A stretch of DNA of 64,000 nucleotides from Acanthaster planci. Lineage: Eukaryota > Echinodermata > Asteroidea > Valvatida > Acanthasteridae. Below are positions 46,180-58,640 of this stretch, one piece after another. The notes under the pieces were generated by a model that saw nothing but the letters and a program-made list of their open reading frames with translations, searched no databases and was not told the origin of the DNA. Each line of letters starts with the position of its first letter. The first letter of the stretch is position 1. Position numbers and translations under genes: made by a program. The stretch lies in assembly GCF_001949145.1 (NCBI RefSeq), contig NW_019091369.1, positions 502,856-566,855 on the forward strand, read 5' to 3'.

Positions 46180-49149
46180 TAATACGTATTGTTTTTCCCC
46201 ATACAACTGTTATTTATCCTTCAACCAGTCAAATTTCTGCTCGTTCTTCCCGTTCTGCTCGTGTTGAAGAATCTCTCCCTTTTCCCAAAAGTCTCTCAGG
46301 CTCTTGCGAAAAGCAGAGATGAAACCTTTTCTTCGAACTGATAACGTTCAGGCTAAGAAATCAAGGTGTTTCAGATCTACAAGCCATAGAATAGAGTTAG
46401 TTGATCAGCACTGACGTCTCATTCTCAGATGCTAACCTTGCTGATTAACCTTTTTTTCCGGAAGAGGCTAAAAATGGTAATTCAGGAAAGCTGCACCAAA
46501 GCACATACATTTGTTACATAAAGTCAATTATTGTAGCCCGTCAGGTGAAATAAAATGCCATTGTTGGGGGACTGGTGTTAACCACAGTGTATACAAAAAG
46601 TCACTATCCTTAAATGTACATGTATTCTCTTAAGTGGCTTCAACATGAAAATAAAATTGTCATTTTACCGATTTCAAAAAACACTTGAAGTTTCTTGTTT
46701 GAGATGTTGTATATGTGAAGGAAATTTTGGGGCTTGTTTTTGAAGATTGTCTTTTGGGAAGGAAGTAAAACGAGCCTTATTTTGGGATGCTTCCGCCTAG
46801 GATTTTTGAAGTTACAATCTGCATCATTCATAAAACAGAATGAGCATTATTAGTATGTACATATCATTCACGAATTCCCATATTTCGAATTGGGAATTGT
46901 CTCACTCGATAGTTGTTCTTTAAATTTAGGACCATCTTACAACGTGTGTATCATGCTAATGACTGCTCAAAACATGTACAGCAGCGTGCATAGTATATAT
47001 GCGTGCAGAGCACAGTCGGAAATAATTTGTATCTATTTGGGTGTAAATTCTGTTGAGGGTTGAGAGTGATTATGATTTCTGTTTGAGATCAATCTGGAAT
47101 TGATTGGCGTCACGCTCTGGCGAATGCTCCTCGAAAACAATTTCGTTACCGGCAAAGTGAGCTTAAATGTTGCGTGCCCGCGTAAATAGCCTTCGGCGAG
47201 TACGTATACGGCGGAAGACAGCCACAAAGGTAAAGCAAGTGTCAGCGATTAAAGGAAGCCAGTTCATACCGGCTCGCGGAACCAAGCACGGCGAACACGA
47301 AATCGTGTCGTCGTATCAAAATGGCTTGTGCTGCGAATTCTGCAAAAGTTGAACACATTTCCAGGCGAGTGAAATTTCGCTGCAAATATTTCGTGTAATC
47401 AAATACGCTTCGCTTTTGCGTTCGCCTGAAGCAAGAACCAACCTCCAAGGGTTGTTTTTGTAGAGTTTCTGAAACTGGTCCTGCTATGAAAATAAGGAGG
47501 TGTGATATTATAATGAGCCTATCTGCACAACGAGTGCGGATGCTGCCAAAATGAAGACTAAGGTCTCGTTTGTCAACATACATGTACATTATCGCTTAAC
47601 GAGTTGAAAAAACAATTTGTGAAAACTTGTTTCACAGGAAGCGGAACTTATCTATGTCCCACATCTAGTCGGTCCGCCTCCTTTAATTTCCTCTTCAAAT
47701 TCACCACAACGGGGACCATTTTTCACGAAATAGCAAGCCTTGCAGAGAAAAAGTGCTAAAATAAAATCTCTTCCGAGGAGAAGTATGAGTTAGCAGTTGA
47801 AATGCTATTTATTTGTAATTCCTGACCTTGAATGATTTTTAGTAATGAGTCCATGCTATGTTCCCCCTAGGGGTGGAGTCTTTTTCATGTTGGGCAACGC
47901 ATAATTGTGACCAACAAGTCACTAGAGGTTATACGTTCCCCTCCCCAACCCAATGTTTATCGTGAATTCAAAAATGTTAATAAATTTTATAATAAATGTC
48001 AGTATTCATGTGTATGATTGCTCTAAGCATCTTGCACCTGGGCAAGCCTTTACATACTGTATGCTGTAATTCGGTCAGCAGAATTAGAAGCCATTACTGC
48101 GGTGGTGCAACGCTCGTCGACAGGTGGTTCGTGGACAGGTGGCGTTCCACGCCTCTTTGACCAATGGGATGTCGTGATTTGCCAAATGCACACGCGGGTC
48201 AAGCTGAAAAAATGTGAGTGTGAGTGCAGCGCCACCTCAGTTACGGCGTCGAATCGGATTAGTGTATACTCTTTGTAGTCACCTTCAGCCCCCGTATCTT
48301 TGCTTAATCCAAAAACGAAGGTGTTCACTTAGGGCTGCATCTGCTGATGAAGGCGAGGATGTTTGTCTGCTTCACTTTTATTGTTGTAAATATCGATTAA
48401 ATTAAACTATTTCATTCAGCTTCAAAATGTACACGAATCTGTGTTGTATGAATAAAGTAACGAACATGTGATATGTTGAAAATATCTCTTCATAGCGGAT
48501 TAATGTGTTATGGTCTTCTGAACATTTCATTTACTGAGTATTTTGCACAGTATGAAAAACGGGCATTTTCTGCAACGATTAATGTCTACCTTCCTAAATG
48601 TTTTCTTTGTGTGAAATGAGACTAAAGAATCAAATCGAAGGGCAGCCGCCTCATATAAATCTCAGTTTAATCTACAGATGTTCAGATTTACAGCTGAAGC
48701 AGTTGTATCAGTTTTCCCCTTTTTTAAAGTTTTCTTTTCTCATGTTCTACCATTTCGTTCTTGTCTTGTTGCGTTCCTATAGTGTTTTGTTGTTTACACT
48801 CATTGTACATTGTTTGCCTATTTCGTTGTGTTGTGTATGTGTATTGATTGGGTTCTTTTGTCTTTCTTGTTGGAATCCTTATTTCTTAGATGTACACGTA
48901 TTTACCTACTCAAAAGGTCAAGAATTTGATTGAAAGGTCAATGCTACTGTACATGCATGTTTCCCTTTCGTAGTCTCCAAGAATGGAGCTGACTTGAAAA
49001 TTTAATAGGGCCAACACGCGTACATGTATTTTATGTTCACAAGGAATGTCCTCCTGTCGTTGTAACAGTTTCCACGTCTGCACACAAGTCTACGACTGGA
49101 TCTCATCGAAATTCCAACACTGAACGGGTTGCACAATCGGACGCACATG

Positions 49150-49350
49150 TGTTATTAGGCTCTGCGATGATTCACGACAGTAGCGGGGCCCGGGAGTGAT
49201 ATTTCAATTTAGCAGCGACGGTTATTGGACACGCCCCCAGTTTCCCCACCGGGGGTAGACTGCAGGGATGCATCCGACGTGTCAAGGGCGATTATGATAA
49301 AGTGAAATGGGCCAGTGGGTCAAACGTTGCCGTAAAGTTTTTTATTTGGA
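49150..49350. promoter_or_regulatory. Candidate control island downstream of gene 2
   Basis: A complex, partly GC-rich block with GACGGTTATTGGACACGCCC, CCACCGGGGG, GGGCGATTATGATAAAG and GCCGTAAAGTTTTTTATTTGG. The words TTAT and CGTAAAG are of posterior-Hox type. There is no reading frame. Proposed on composition and site density only. Confidence 0.28.
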
Positions 49351-51132
49351 ATAGGAATGAAAGCTACACTAAAAAATAAAGTTTTTCTGTTTGTAAAAAC
49401 TACCCGTTTAACACTCTCTCAGACACTAATAAGCACGTTATTTGCCAATTTTCCCATACAGTGCAAGACACTTTGTGTATTGACACTTATCCAGAGATTC
49501 TTCCGAAATGTTTATGAAATGTTAACTACTGTCATACAAAGTGAAGGGTTGTCAGGTTGGCTGAAAAGCTGATGTTCATTGCTCACAATATTCATCCAAG
49601 ATCTATGTGAACTAGTTCTGAACGGCAATACTCATGAGGGTTGAAGGTCAGCCCTAAATGTCCCAACATAATACCCCAAACTTGAGGAATTTCAAGCTCA
49701 CCGTTTTTAACGTGTATCATAACTTGTTATTGAGTATAATGGAAGTCCCTTAAAATTATTTTCTCTCAAATGAAATTGTGTATGGTATCATCTTATTGAG
49801 CAAATCTTCTCTTTAATCAGCCAGCCCAGGCGCTGAAGTAAGTTCAGGGGACGTACTTCAGATAAGTTTATTATGTATTACTCTTGGGGTCTCAACATAT
49901 GTTCAGATGTAAACATCCATTGTTTGAGATGTAAGTCTCACATTTGTCATGATCCCTGCGACTCTAATCTCCCTTTTCAGGTTTCCTGTCAAGTTTTCAC
50001 ATACCTTTTCGCAGACCGTCGTTCACGCTTCAAAATGGGAGGCAGCTCTGATTGAAGTTGTGGTCATGCCAGCTCATCGAAGCGACAGAGTTTAAAGCCG
50101 TGCAGTACGGCTTACCTTAGCTCTCAAAAACCCCAAAAAGTGAGACTTGCAGTACAAAACCAAACAAACAGTCAACTCAAGGCCTTTTTCGTCCAGCAAA
50201 AAAAAACCAAAGAAACAGTCAGGTGTTAAACCAGCGGTGTGGTTTCGAATCATGATAGTTCCCTGTATTCTGCTATGATGGTGAAAGCTAGAGTTTGAAT
50301 TTAAAGAGTATATCAGAACCATATGGCTCCGACCACTCAGTATGCGACTGCAACGATCAACTACCGGTTATGTTCCCCGGGAACAACTCGCGCCAGTCCC
50401 CATGACCCTTTAGGGAATACTGTAGGTGTGAAATACGGTGTAACCGGCCGTCATAACCGTCAGGATTTGTTATCAGTCAGGTCTACTAATGAACTCCTTA
50501 TACTTGCCGGCTTGACACGTAATTCAGCGGGTCAGGCAAATCGTCCCCGAGCGATGACAACTCACTATTTTCCCGCCTCTGTTGGGCATTTTCCTACTGT
50601 AATATTTACGAATTAAAGGTTAGAAGTACACCGTAAATACAGGCTTTATCCACAAGTCGCCCCAATTTCTGAGTGAACTTTGGAAAAGGGGGCTAAGTTG
50701 CGATTTTTTTAATAAAAAAGAAACGATCTGACCATACCGTCAAAATTTCCATTTCCATTTACCAACTTGATGGAGGGTATTTGACGTAACCACAATTTGG
50801 AAAAAGCCTAATGTTTATGTGTTCAGTTAATGTTCTCCCATCTGGCAAGTTAACGAGATCGTCACTATTGCTCATATAGTGTCCAGTCCACTTTTCGACC
50901 ATTTTTGTAGACGCTTAGGGGGCCTAACTAATTTGTGGGATCTGGATAGCAAGTTGTTCCGCCATAGTTATAACAGTTGATATCTACCTTTGCGTCACAA
51001 TGTACTGTCAAAGAGGCAAAAAGTTAGAAAAGAAGCGCTTTTGATCCCAAATGAACAATATCATTCAGACCAATATTCAGCCTTCACGTGAAAAACACAA
51101 GAAATCAGACGGGGCGTTCCAAGTACGTTGTA

Positions 51133-51318
51133 CAGTCGACACTTGTTCTATTTTTTGCAGGGACAAAACAGATTACTCAATTATTTATAATATGTTTATT
51201 ATAAGAGGGGTGAAAAAACAAGGACAAAAACTGGAATTCAAGGAATTGGGATTCTTGAAATCTGTTCTTGACAACAGTGTTTTGTTACAACAGTGTTCTT
51301 TGTAATGAGAGTCGACTG
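51133..51318. mobile_element. MITE-like element 2 (186 bp, same family ends)
   Basis: CAGTCGAC at the left and GTCGACTG at the right are exact inverted ends, flanked by TA on both sides (51131-51132, 51319-51320). Size, end sequence and internal words (TTATAAGAGG, GTTACAACAG) match element 1. The inner parts of the terminal repeats are more diverged than in element 1, so the insertion looks older or of a different subfamily. Confidence 0.72.
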
Positions 51319-51509
51319 TATACCAACATACAAATATTATACGATTTCACAATCTCTTCTTGCAATCCCTTGAGCACAAAAAAATAAAAAGAAAAAAAGC
51401 GTATGCATGTATTCAGCGATTTCGATGCATAGCAGAGTCTGTATTGTAAACCTTGACATTTATTTCACCCGAAGAACACTCGAGTTCTTAAAGCGATAAC
51501 TAAGAAACT

Positions 51510-51850
51510 GGAAATTGGTGAAGACTCCGGGAAAAGATTTAACCCATTTGCCCCGGCCATCTGGGGTCAGGGCGAGTGTAAATTATCAATTTTGGTGTGG
51601 ATAGGATGGGCGTCTGCTTGCTCGCGTCCCTAGCGGGTCTCGACATGCAGTTGCCCCACCGTATAAGTGTGGCGTAAATCAACCCCTTTCTTTCCTCGGG
51701 TCCATCCACAAGGCGGATGTTTGTATGTTATAATTTGACTGGCTATTTGGACTGCTAGGAGTTTGGCGAAGCCGCCCGCACGTAGCTGACCGAGTTTGGA
51801 CGAGGTTTTCGTTTGAAGACATCGGTGCAGCGCGGAATGACTACCACGGC
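51510..51850. promoter_or_regulatory. Candidate control island downstream of gene 2
   Basis: G+C-rich block with CCCCGGCCATCTGGGG, CTTGCTCGCGTCCCTAGCGG and GGCGAAGCCGCCCGCACG, directly after MITE element 2. No reading frame. It stands out from the AT-rich sequence on either side. Confidence 0.28.
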
Positions 51851-52830
51851 ACGTTCCCGTACGAGAACTAGTTCACAGGAAACAGCTGATTCGAATCATG
51901 GGTATGATATTCCGAACTGTACATGAGGAAGAGTGTGAGGATATTGCTCGTGTGTTTTTTTCGCAAGTCCTACTCAGTCTTTCAAGGGACTGAAATTCAC
52001 CAAGGACAAGAGTCCTGTGACACGGTAAATGTCGCAAGTATGCATGAGTTTTTGAAATTCTAGGCCCAAAACAGCCCTATTTTACATGTGGTCATTAGGT
52101 AACTGGTCGACTTCTTGTTCAAAATATCCCAGTATTTCAGTCCAACTTGACATTGCGACCTGTCGTGAAATAATTTTGTTGTATATTTGGACCAAAACAC
52201 AGTGTTCCAGAGAAATGCTCTCTGCAAGATGGTAATGTTTTCAGTTGCCGATTTTCAGTGGGCTTAATGCACGTGGTAAATTTAACAGTCACTCATTAAT
52301 TGCAGAAAATATATTCCTTCATTTGCAGAGCTCAGTGTTCAAACCTGTTCAACTTCTTTGAGGTCTTAGCTCACAAATTCACATATTGACGTGTGTAACC
52401 ACTAATCACATTGGAAAGGCCACGGTTTCATTGCCTGTTTCTTTGCAATTCGTACATCCAGACATGCAAAATTATCTATAAAGACAGAAAAGGGGCCCCC
52501 ATTTTGAAGAGGAGAGACCTCAATGCGATGGAAATTTCCCACGATATATTCATTGAAATAGTAAGAATACTCTGAATTCTAACGACAGCCTTGGGATTCT
52601 ATATAGTTTTCAATGAAAATGAAGGAAACCTGTTCGTGTTGGATACTCTGTCTGACTTATTTATGTGTAAAAGTATTTTTAGTCTTATACTCCCGACCCC
52701 TTAGCAAAGATTTTCTAATTTCAGGGACAACATACATGGCTGTTACCCCCACCCATACCCAAAGAAGTCGCTATCAGATATTACTTACACATGGTTTGTT
52801 GTTTAAGGAGTCATACTATGCAAGGTTAGT

Positions 52831-52858
52831 GTACATGTACATTGTACATGTACATGTA
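52831..52858. repeat. Nested TACATGTA palindromes (short tandem)
   Basis: GTACATGTACATTGTACATG followed by TACATGTA forms overlapping self-complementary words. The word TACATG or CATGTA recurs throughout the window and is probably a compositional habit of this genome, possibly the seed of a microsatellite here. Confidence 0.6.
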
Positions 52859-54229
52859 GCCTGCACTGGACGGGTACACGTTCAGAAGTAAACAAGAATA
52901 AGTCATGTTTGGCAGGTGGAGACTTCAAGTTTGCGATCTTAGCTGGAAACATGCTCATTTAACTCAATCAGTTTTAGGACACGATCGTACTAATGCAGTT
53001 TTCGCGTTCATCCTGAGGGAAATTGGCCAGGCCGAATAGGACACGATTCAATCCTAACGTGTACTCCTACTACAGATGAATCCCTGCTCTATGCGTGTGG
53101 CAGTGAGTGGGTGCGTTTGTATGGGGTGGAAATTGTGGTCGAAATATGTCGGAACAATTTCAGTCATGCAGCTGTTAAGATTTGTTGCAGAGGTGCGACA
53201 AGATCACACGATTGCAAGTACAGTTTGTGTCTGTAGGGTTTTCCTTGAGTAGCGGTATCCGTTTAATCATGGAGCATGAACGCCATAAACACTGGCCAGG
53301 TTTTAGCAAAGCCATTCTCTGAGAAAAAAATGCTGCTGTCAGTGATGTGAATTCTGTGCTGAAATGAGAATTGTAAGCTTGATTTTTTTTACCGACAGGT
53401 GTCGGTTGTGAATTTACAGATGAAACGTTCCGTAACAAAACCCTGTAACCCGAAGCTTTGGCACAGAACTTCACGAAGAGACAGTCTTACAATTGACGGT
53501 AGGCCTACCATAGGATTTTGAATCCGTGTCGACCATAGACATATAAATCTTAGGAAGATTACATGGATTTCAAACTGGCAGCTGTCTACTTTTGAAGACA
53601 GCCTTTGGACAAAACGTCACCAAAATCAACAGATAACCCCAATAAACTGAACCCATAAGCAAGGATAGGTTAACTCGTCATTCACGTTTATACATCTGTG
53701 TTACATTTAAACATCATCTAGGACAATTTTCGCTTGCTTGGTTGAAGTTGAGTAATTTTTCATTGAAGTGCAGGTCTTTGATTTTTATAATGATTAGTAA
53801 ACAACAATGCGCTCAAGGTCAAGGGTGTTTACAAAAGTTATATGTAAAATACTAAATACATGCATGTATGTCCGTTGGGCAATTCTGTTGCGACAGCCAC
53901 GCCGTAAAGTGAGTACAAAAAAAACTAAAAATTGACATTCTACATTCTGTCTCCTGAAAAGACCAACATTTTTTTCTCAAACGGCTAAAACTTCCAAGCC
54001 GATTTTCCGCGTCATTGGCTTCTATTCAATTTGAAATACTATTTCCAGTTCAGGTAGAACTTGGTAATTATTGGGTCATTGAAATCGGTTTTAGAGTACT
54101 GTGACATGACTCTTGGCTATGAGAGGGAAAACATGCATTTGATACTCACGTGTGCCTTCTCGCAAGTATTAACACACATCTGTACTGAAAGTCCACGTAG
54201 GTTCAGTGTTGACAATCGCTGACGCTGGC

Positions 54230-54430
54230 GAGGCGTACAAACCGTGTCGTGGCCGCTGAGGCATACCGTGCCTCAGGCGCTTCGAGCGGGACGCGTCTCT
54301 CCCTCCCACCTCTCTGCTTCATCAACACCGCGGACAGAGCTTTCTCACTGCTCGGGGAAATTCCTTTTAAAGTCCTCTTTTTAATGCATCGACTACAAAA
54401 AACGGCGCCATAATAATGTTACCATTATCA
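54230..54430. promoter_or_regulatory. Candidate control island downstream of gene 2
   Basis: CpG-bearing block with GTGTCGTGGCCGCTGAGGC, CGAGCGGGACGCG, an ACACCGCGG, and then GGCGCCATAATAATG with homeodomain-like words. A small inverted repeat, GAGGCATACCGTGCCTC, is visible. No coding frame. Confidence 0.28.
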
Positions 54431-57400
54431 CGCTGCAAATATAAACAATGTGTTATGTTCATCAGTTAAACCTGTTTACGACACCCGTCGATATCTCGTT
54501 ATCCCTGCAACAGAACCATTTTCCCTGGGTTAATGGTGCAGGAAAGAAGACACTTTATTATCACACCAACTGTAAAATAAAAACAAGCATATATTGCCAG
54601 CTAGCCTCCAGAAAGAGTGAAACTTAAAGCCTGGTGAAGTCAAGGCTTTTAAGGATTTAATTACAGCAGATAATTGCTGATTTTTCCGGACTAAGCAATA
54701 AAGAAATTCGTATGTACTCCCTTTTTTTCACTCGTGTTTTGGTGACGGTCGGTTTAGGGAAGTGTTACAATGCCAAAATAAGCAAACCAGAATTTTTTTA
54801 ATGATATCGGACGATAATAGTGATCTGAAATGTAACATAAAATTTTCGGTAAAACCGTTTGCGCTTGGCAGCGTGATGGTGGCAGAACTCCTGTCTGTAA
54901 CGCAACAATTCTGGCACAAGCGTAGCGCTGAACGAGTTGCTTTAACATCTATCATAGAGGGCAAAGTGGGCCTCAACTTTAGTAATTTTCTGTAACATAA
55001 ATGCTCTTTGTTGAGAAGAGGATTAGAAAAAAATGGGGTCCAGCTACTCTTGCAGGTGTCCCTTTAGAGAACTAATACCTCTTTGGGTTCATGAGAGCTG
55101 CCAACAAATTTTTTTTTGACGCGATGGTCGCGAAGATCCCACTTTGCACCATTGTTGTGCGAATGGAGGCGGGCAAGCATGAAGAAGCGCTCGCGCAGCT
55201 TGCAACCGATCGTCGGCGATGTGTGAAGCCTAAAAGTTTTGGAAATGGGGGTGAAATATGGGTCATCGCCAGATTCCAGGTTTCCTCCGATTAGTGATAT
55301 GACTGAACAGATGTAAACAGGTCCTGGCTGGATCGCACAAACTTTGTCGAGAAGTATAACTCTCTAATCCGACAAGTCGTCAATAGTTCTGAGCTTTGGG
55401 AGTCGAAGTGTGCTTGGGACGGTATCAGAATAAACAAACACAACTGTAACGCAATCGTCAGGAGTCTTTTAACAAGATGGTCTGGTTAGGGAAAAGACAA
55501 GTACGAATAAGGGTGGTTCGTTGCTTTTGATAGTCAAGTTTGACCCTGTGATTTGACTCATTTTAACGGCGCAATCAACTGTAGGTGCATCAACAAGAAG
55601 GCATTGGAGTGGCATTACGCTGGTCTCTACATGGCTGTCTGGTCCAGCGTTTCCACAAATGGGTACCAGGGAAGTGCCACCCCGCAATAAAGTCTGGTTC
55701 CCTGACTTGGCAACTCTGAAACCCTTGATCTTACCGTATATTGGGTATCTATTATACGGTCAGAAAATGAACATGACGTCCGGAACCTATTTTTAAATAC
55801 AGAAGTTGAGTTTGAAAACTTAAGACATCAAACTTGGATTGGCTTTTGTGAATGCGAGTTTCCATTAATGAAGAAATCAAAGGTAAACTGGATCGATACT
55901 ATGACATTTGAGCATTTCTTTGCAAAAACTATAGGAACCGTTTTTATCTGGAAAGGTCGGAAGACCACACAGTTGATCACGAAAAACTTCCAACCAAAGA
56001 TATTTCTTTCAAAAATTTCGATCGAAATCAATAACAGCATGGTTCCTTCATGAAACGAAGCAAACAGTGTGCCGATCAAAATCGTCCCCGGATGTAACCC
56101 CCCCCCCCTTCACGGGGAAAGTGGATAAGGATTACGATATGCTTACTTGGTGATGAGGCGATCGCGACCATGTAAATAGGAAGCCAATTAAACTCTTTGA
56201 AGCCTGCAAAGTTTTTTTCTGTTGATATGAGGATACAAAGGCCTGTTGATCAACTTGACATTTTGACAAGTCCCAAACAAGCACAGCGGCACAAAGAAAT
56301 AACTGTGAGTTCTCGGTTTTGGACCGCAGGGAAGCATCATTCGAAAGTAAATGGACCGTGGATTATTACACACACCACCTACGAGATTTACACTTTTCTG
56401 ATCTTTCAGATTGCGTGGTTCCTATTTAAAAAGAAAGACCTTTGTAAGAACACAAAAAATATCCGAAGTTCATAATGCAAAATAGGGAAAACACACAATG
56501 TTGTCCTGCCCGTTACTACGGAAACAAGTTGTTAAATTTGGCTGCCAATCAAAAGTAACTTTTCGGAATTGATACCTCATCAATCATGTTGACAGTCTCA
56601 TGCACTTCACCATTGCATACTTCATAATTAAGTGAACCATACCAACAAAAGATGTACAGCAAAACATTCCAAAAAGCTATGTGAGGAATCCGTTAAAAAG
56701 TGTTGAGATCATTACGGCGTTCTCTCAACTATGACAACACCGATTTATCCTCAAACCCGCATTCACGATGCCTGTTCAATGCACTTTCTTCGCTGGTTGG
56801 TAGACATTCTATATAGGTTGCCATAACAACTATGATAAATACCATCACAACAAAAAAGGCAAAAAATCACAACTCGGATGTTTTTGAGATTCACATCACC
56901 TCACAAGTTGTCAGCTCCTCGTTGTTCCATTGACTGCTGGATAAACCGATAACTTTGGGGGAGAAATCTCCACCCAAAGATGATCACCCCCAAAAGTAGT
57001 ATCTAATTCCATTTTGAAAACACATGCCATTGAATAAAGCAATTGGGGGGGGCTAGTTTGTCTGCACTTCACAGAAATTGAAGCTCACAGCATAGCAATG
57101 TCCAAGCCTCCCGTCCGTCTTTTGTCACAAACTCTCCAGTTCATGGCCTGGAAAACGCTCTGAGAGCAAATATATTGATAGCGTGGGAAATCGTGGCTTG
57201 ATCATTGTGAATTTAGCTCCAGAATTTCGTCCCCGTCCCCACAATGATTTGTACAGTGGAGATGTGGCAGAAGAAATTGGTTCGAAACCTCCGAGCACGG
57301 ACTTCATCGAGCAAAAACGAATTTACCATACAAGGACGTACATACTCTGAACAATATCGCCCAACTCAAGAGATTTTCTTCGGTCTTTTAAGATTACATT

Positions 57401-58343
57401 CTTCATGAGTATTTCCGAAAAAGGACTATTTCAATGGATCTCATTTTTCATGCCATATGAACTCACAGATGTCCAGACAATTCTATTACCAGTATGTTGA
57501 CTACGTGTCGGAATGCAATTGCCGGAAGTAAACCGCTCTGCTGTCGAAGACTTTGCAGAATAATTAAAGTTCTCCTCCTGGAATCGACTCGCGGATTCCC
57601 ACAATATTGTTAGCTTTATTACCAAACATACAAACAGCTTTACCTTGTTTGGTTTTCCCTATCACCCTTATCCTATTATTGAGTAAACCTACACCACTCA
57701 AAACACAATTGGAAAGACACCTCATTCCGCTGGCTTTACAAGAAAACAAGCCGTTTCCCCAAACCCCTCGACAATGCCCGAGAAATCCGCGGATGAAAGA
57801 AGATCCCCGTCTCTAAAACCAAGCCAAACAAAGCAGTCCAATTTGGCCGAGACTTGCATAGGACCAGGAAGGACTTTGATGCGGGCCGCCCGGCTACTTG
57901 CGCCCGGGCGTTTTCCCGGTGTTTATGGCTCAGCGGTACCCCCATTGAAGTTCCCCATAGATTAGCTGCCGTGGAATTCATGTTTTACGATATTGCTACA
58001 TGGGCGTAAAGGGGAATCTGTAAAAAGAAAACCCACTTTAAGAATCCGGCATTGATATAGACAGTTGGAGAAAAGATGCACACAGATTGCTGTACGACGA
58101 GAGTTGACAACATGGTTCATGTGTGATAGAGGGCGCAGGGCACAGCGCCACCAGAACCCGACCGAAACTGCTGTATTCACGTGGATAACAGAATTCGCAT
58201 GGCAGATGCATGGTAAAAACATTTCTTCGCTGCTTATCTGACAAGGCAATGCCATGAGGTCAATCCGTGAAAAGTATACATTTACCAATAAGAATATGCT
58301 TGGATAATTGGATGTACTTAATTAATAGCTCTTTCATCTTAAA

Positions 58344-58640
58344 TTTCTAATTTTATTGTAATTACTTTATTTAGAAAATTTCAACTATTGTATGCCAAAA
58401 CATATATTTGTTTTTATCTAATTAGCATGGAAGTCCCTTGACTGTTTATGTATGTCCTCTTAACCGTTTTGCTCTTGTATAAAATAAGACTTAATTTAAT
58501 TAATATGTTTCAGATTTAATATTTTTCACTGTAGTTTTTCTAACTTTTATTGTTGTTACTTCAATTTATGAAACTCTATAGACTATCCATTGTTATATTT
58601 GTTTTTGTCTGGTTAGCTTGGAAAGCCCCTCAACTGGATT
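58344..58640. repeat. Imperfect tandem duplication, period about 192 bp
   Basis: TTTCTAATTTTATTG at 58344 is matched by TTTCTAACTTTTATTG at 58537, and TATATTTGTTTTTATCT with TTAGCATGGAAGTCCC at about 58403 by TATATTTGTTTTTGTCT with TTAGCTTGGAAAGCCCC at about 58594. Both matches give a period of 191-193 bases. The duplicated unit is AT-rich and the copies have diverged. Function unknown. Confidence 0.65.
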
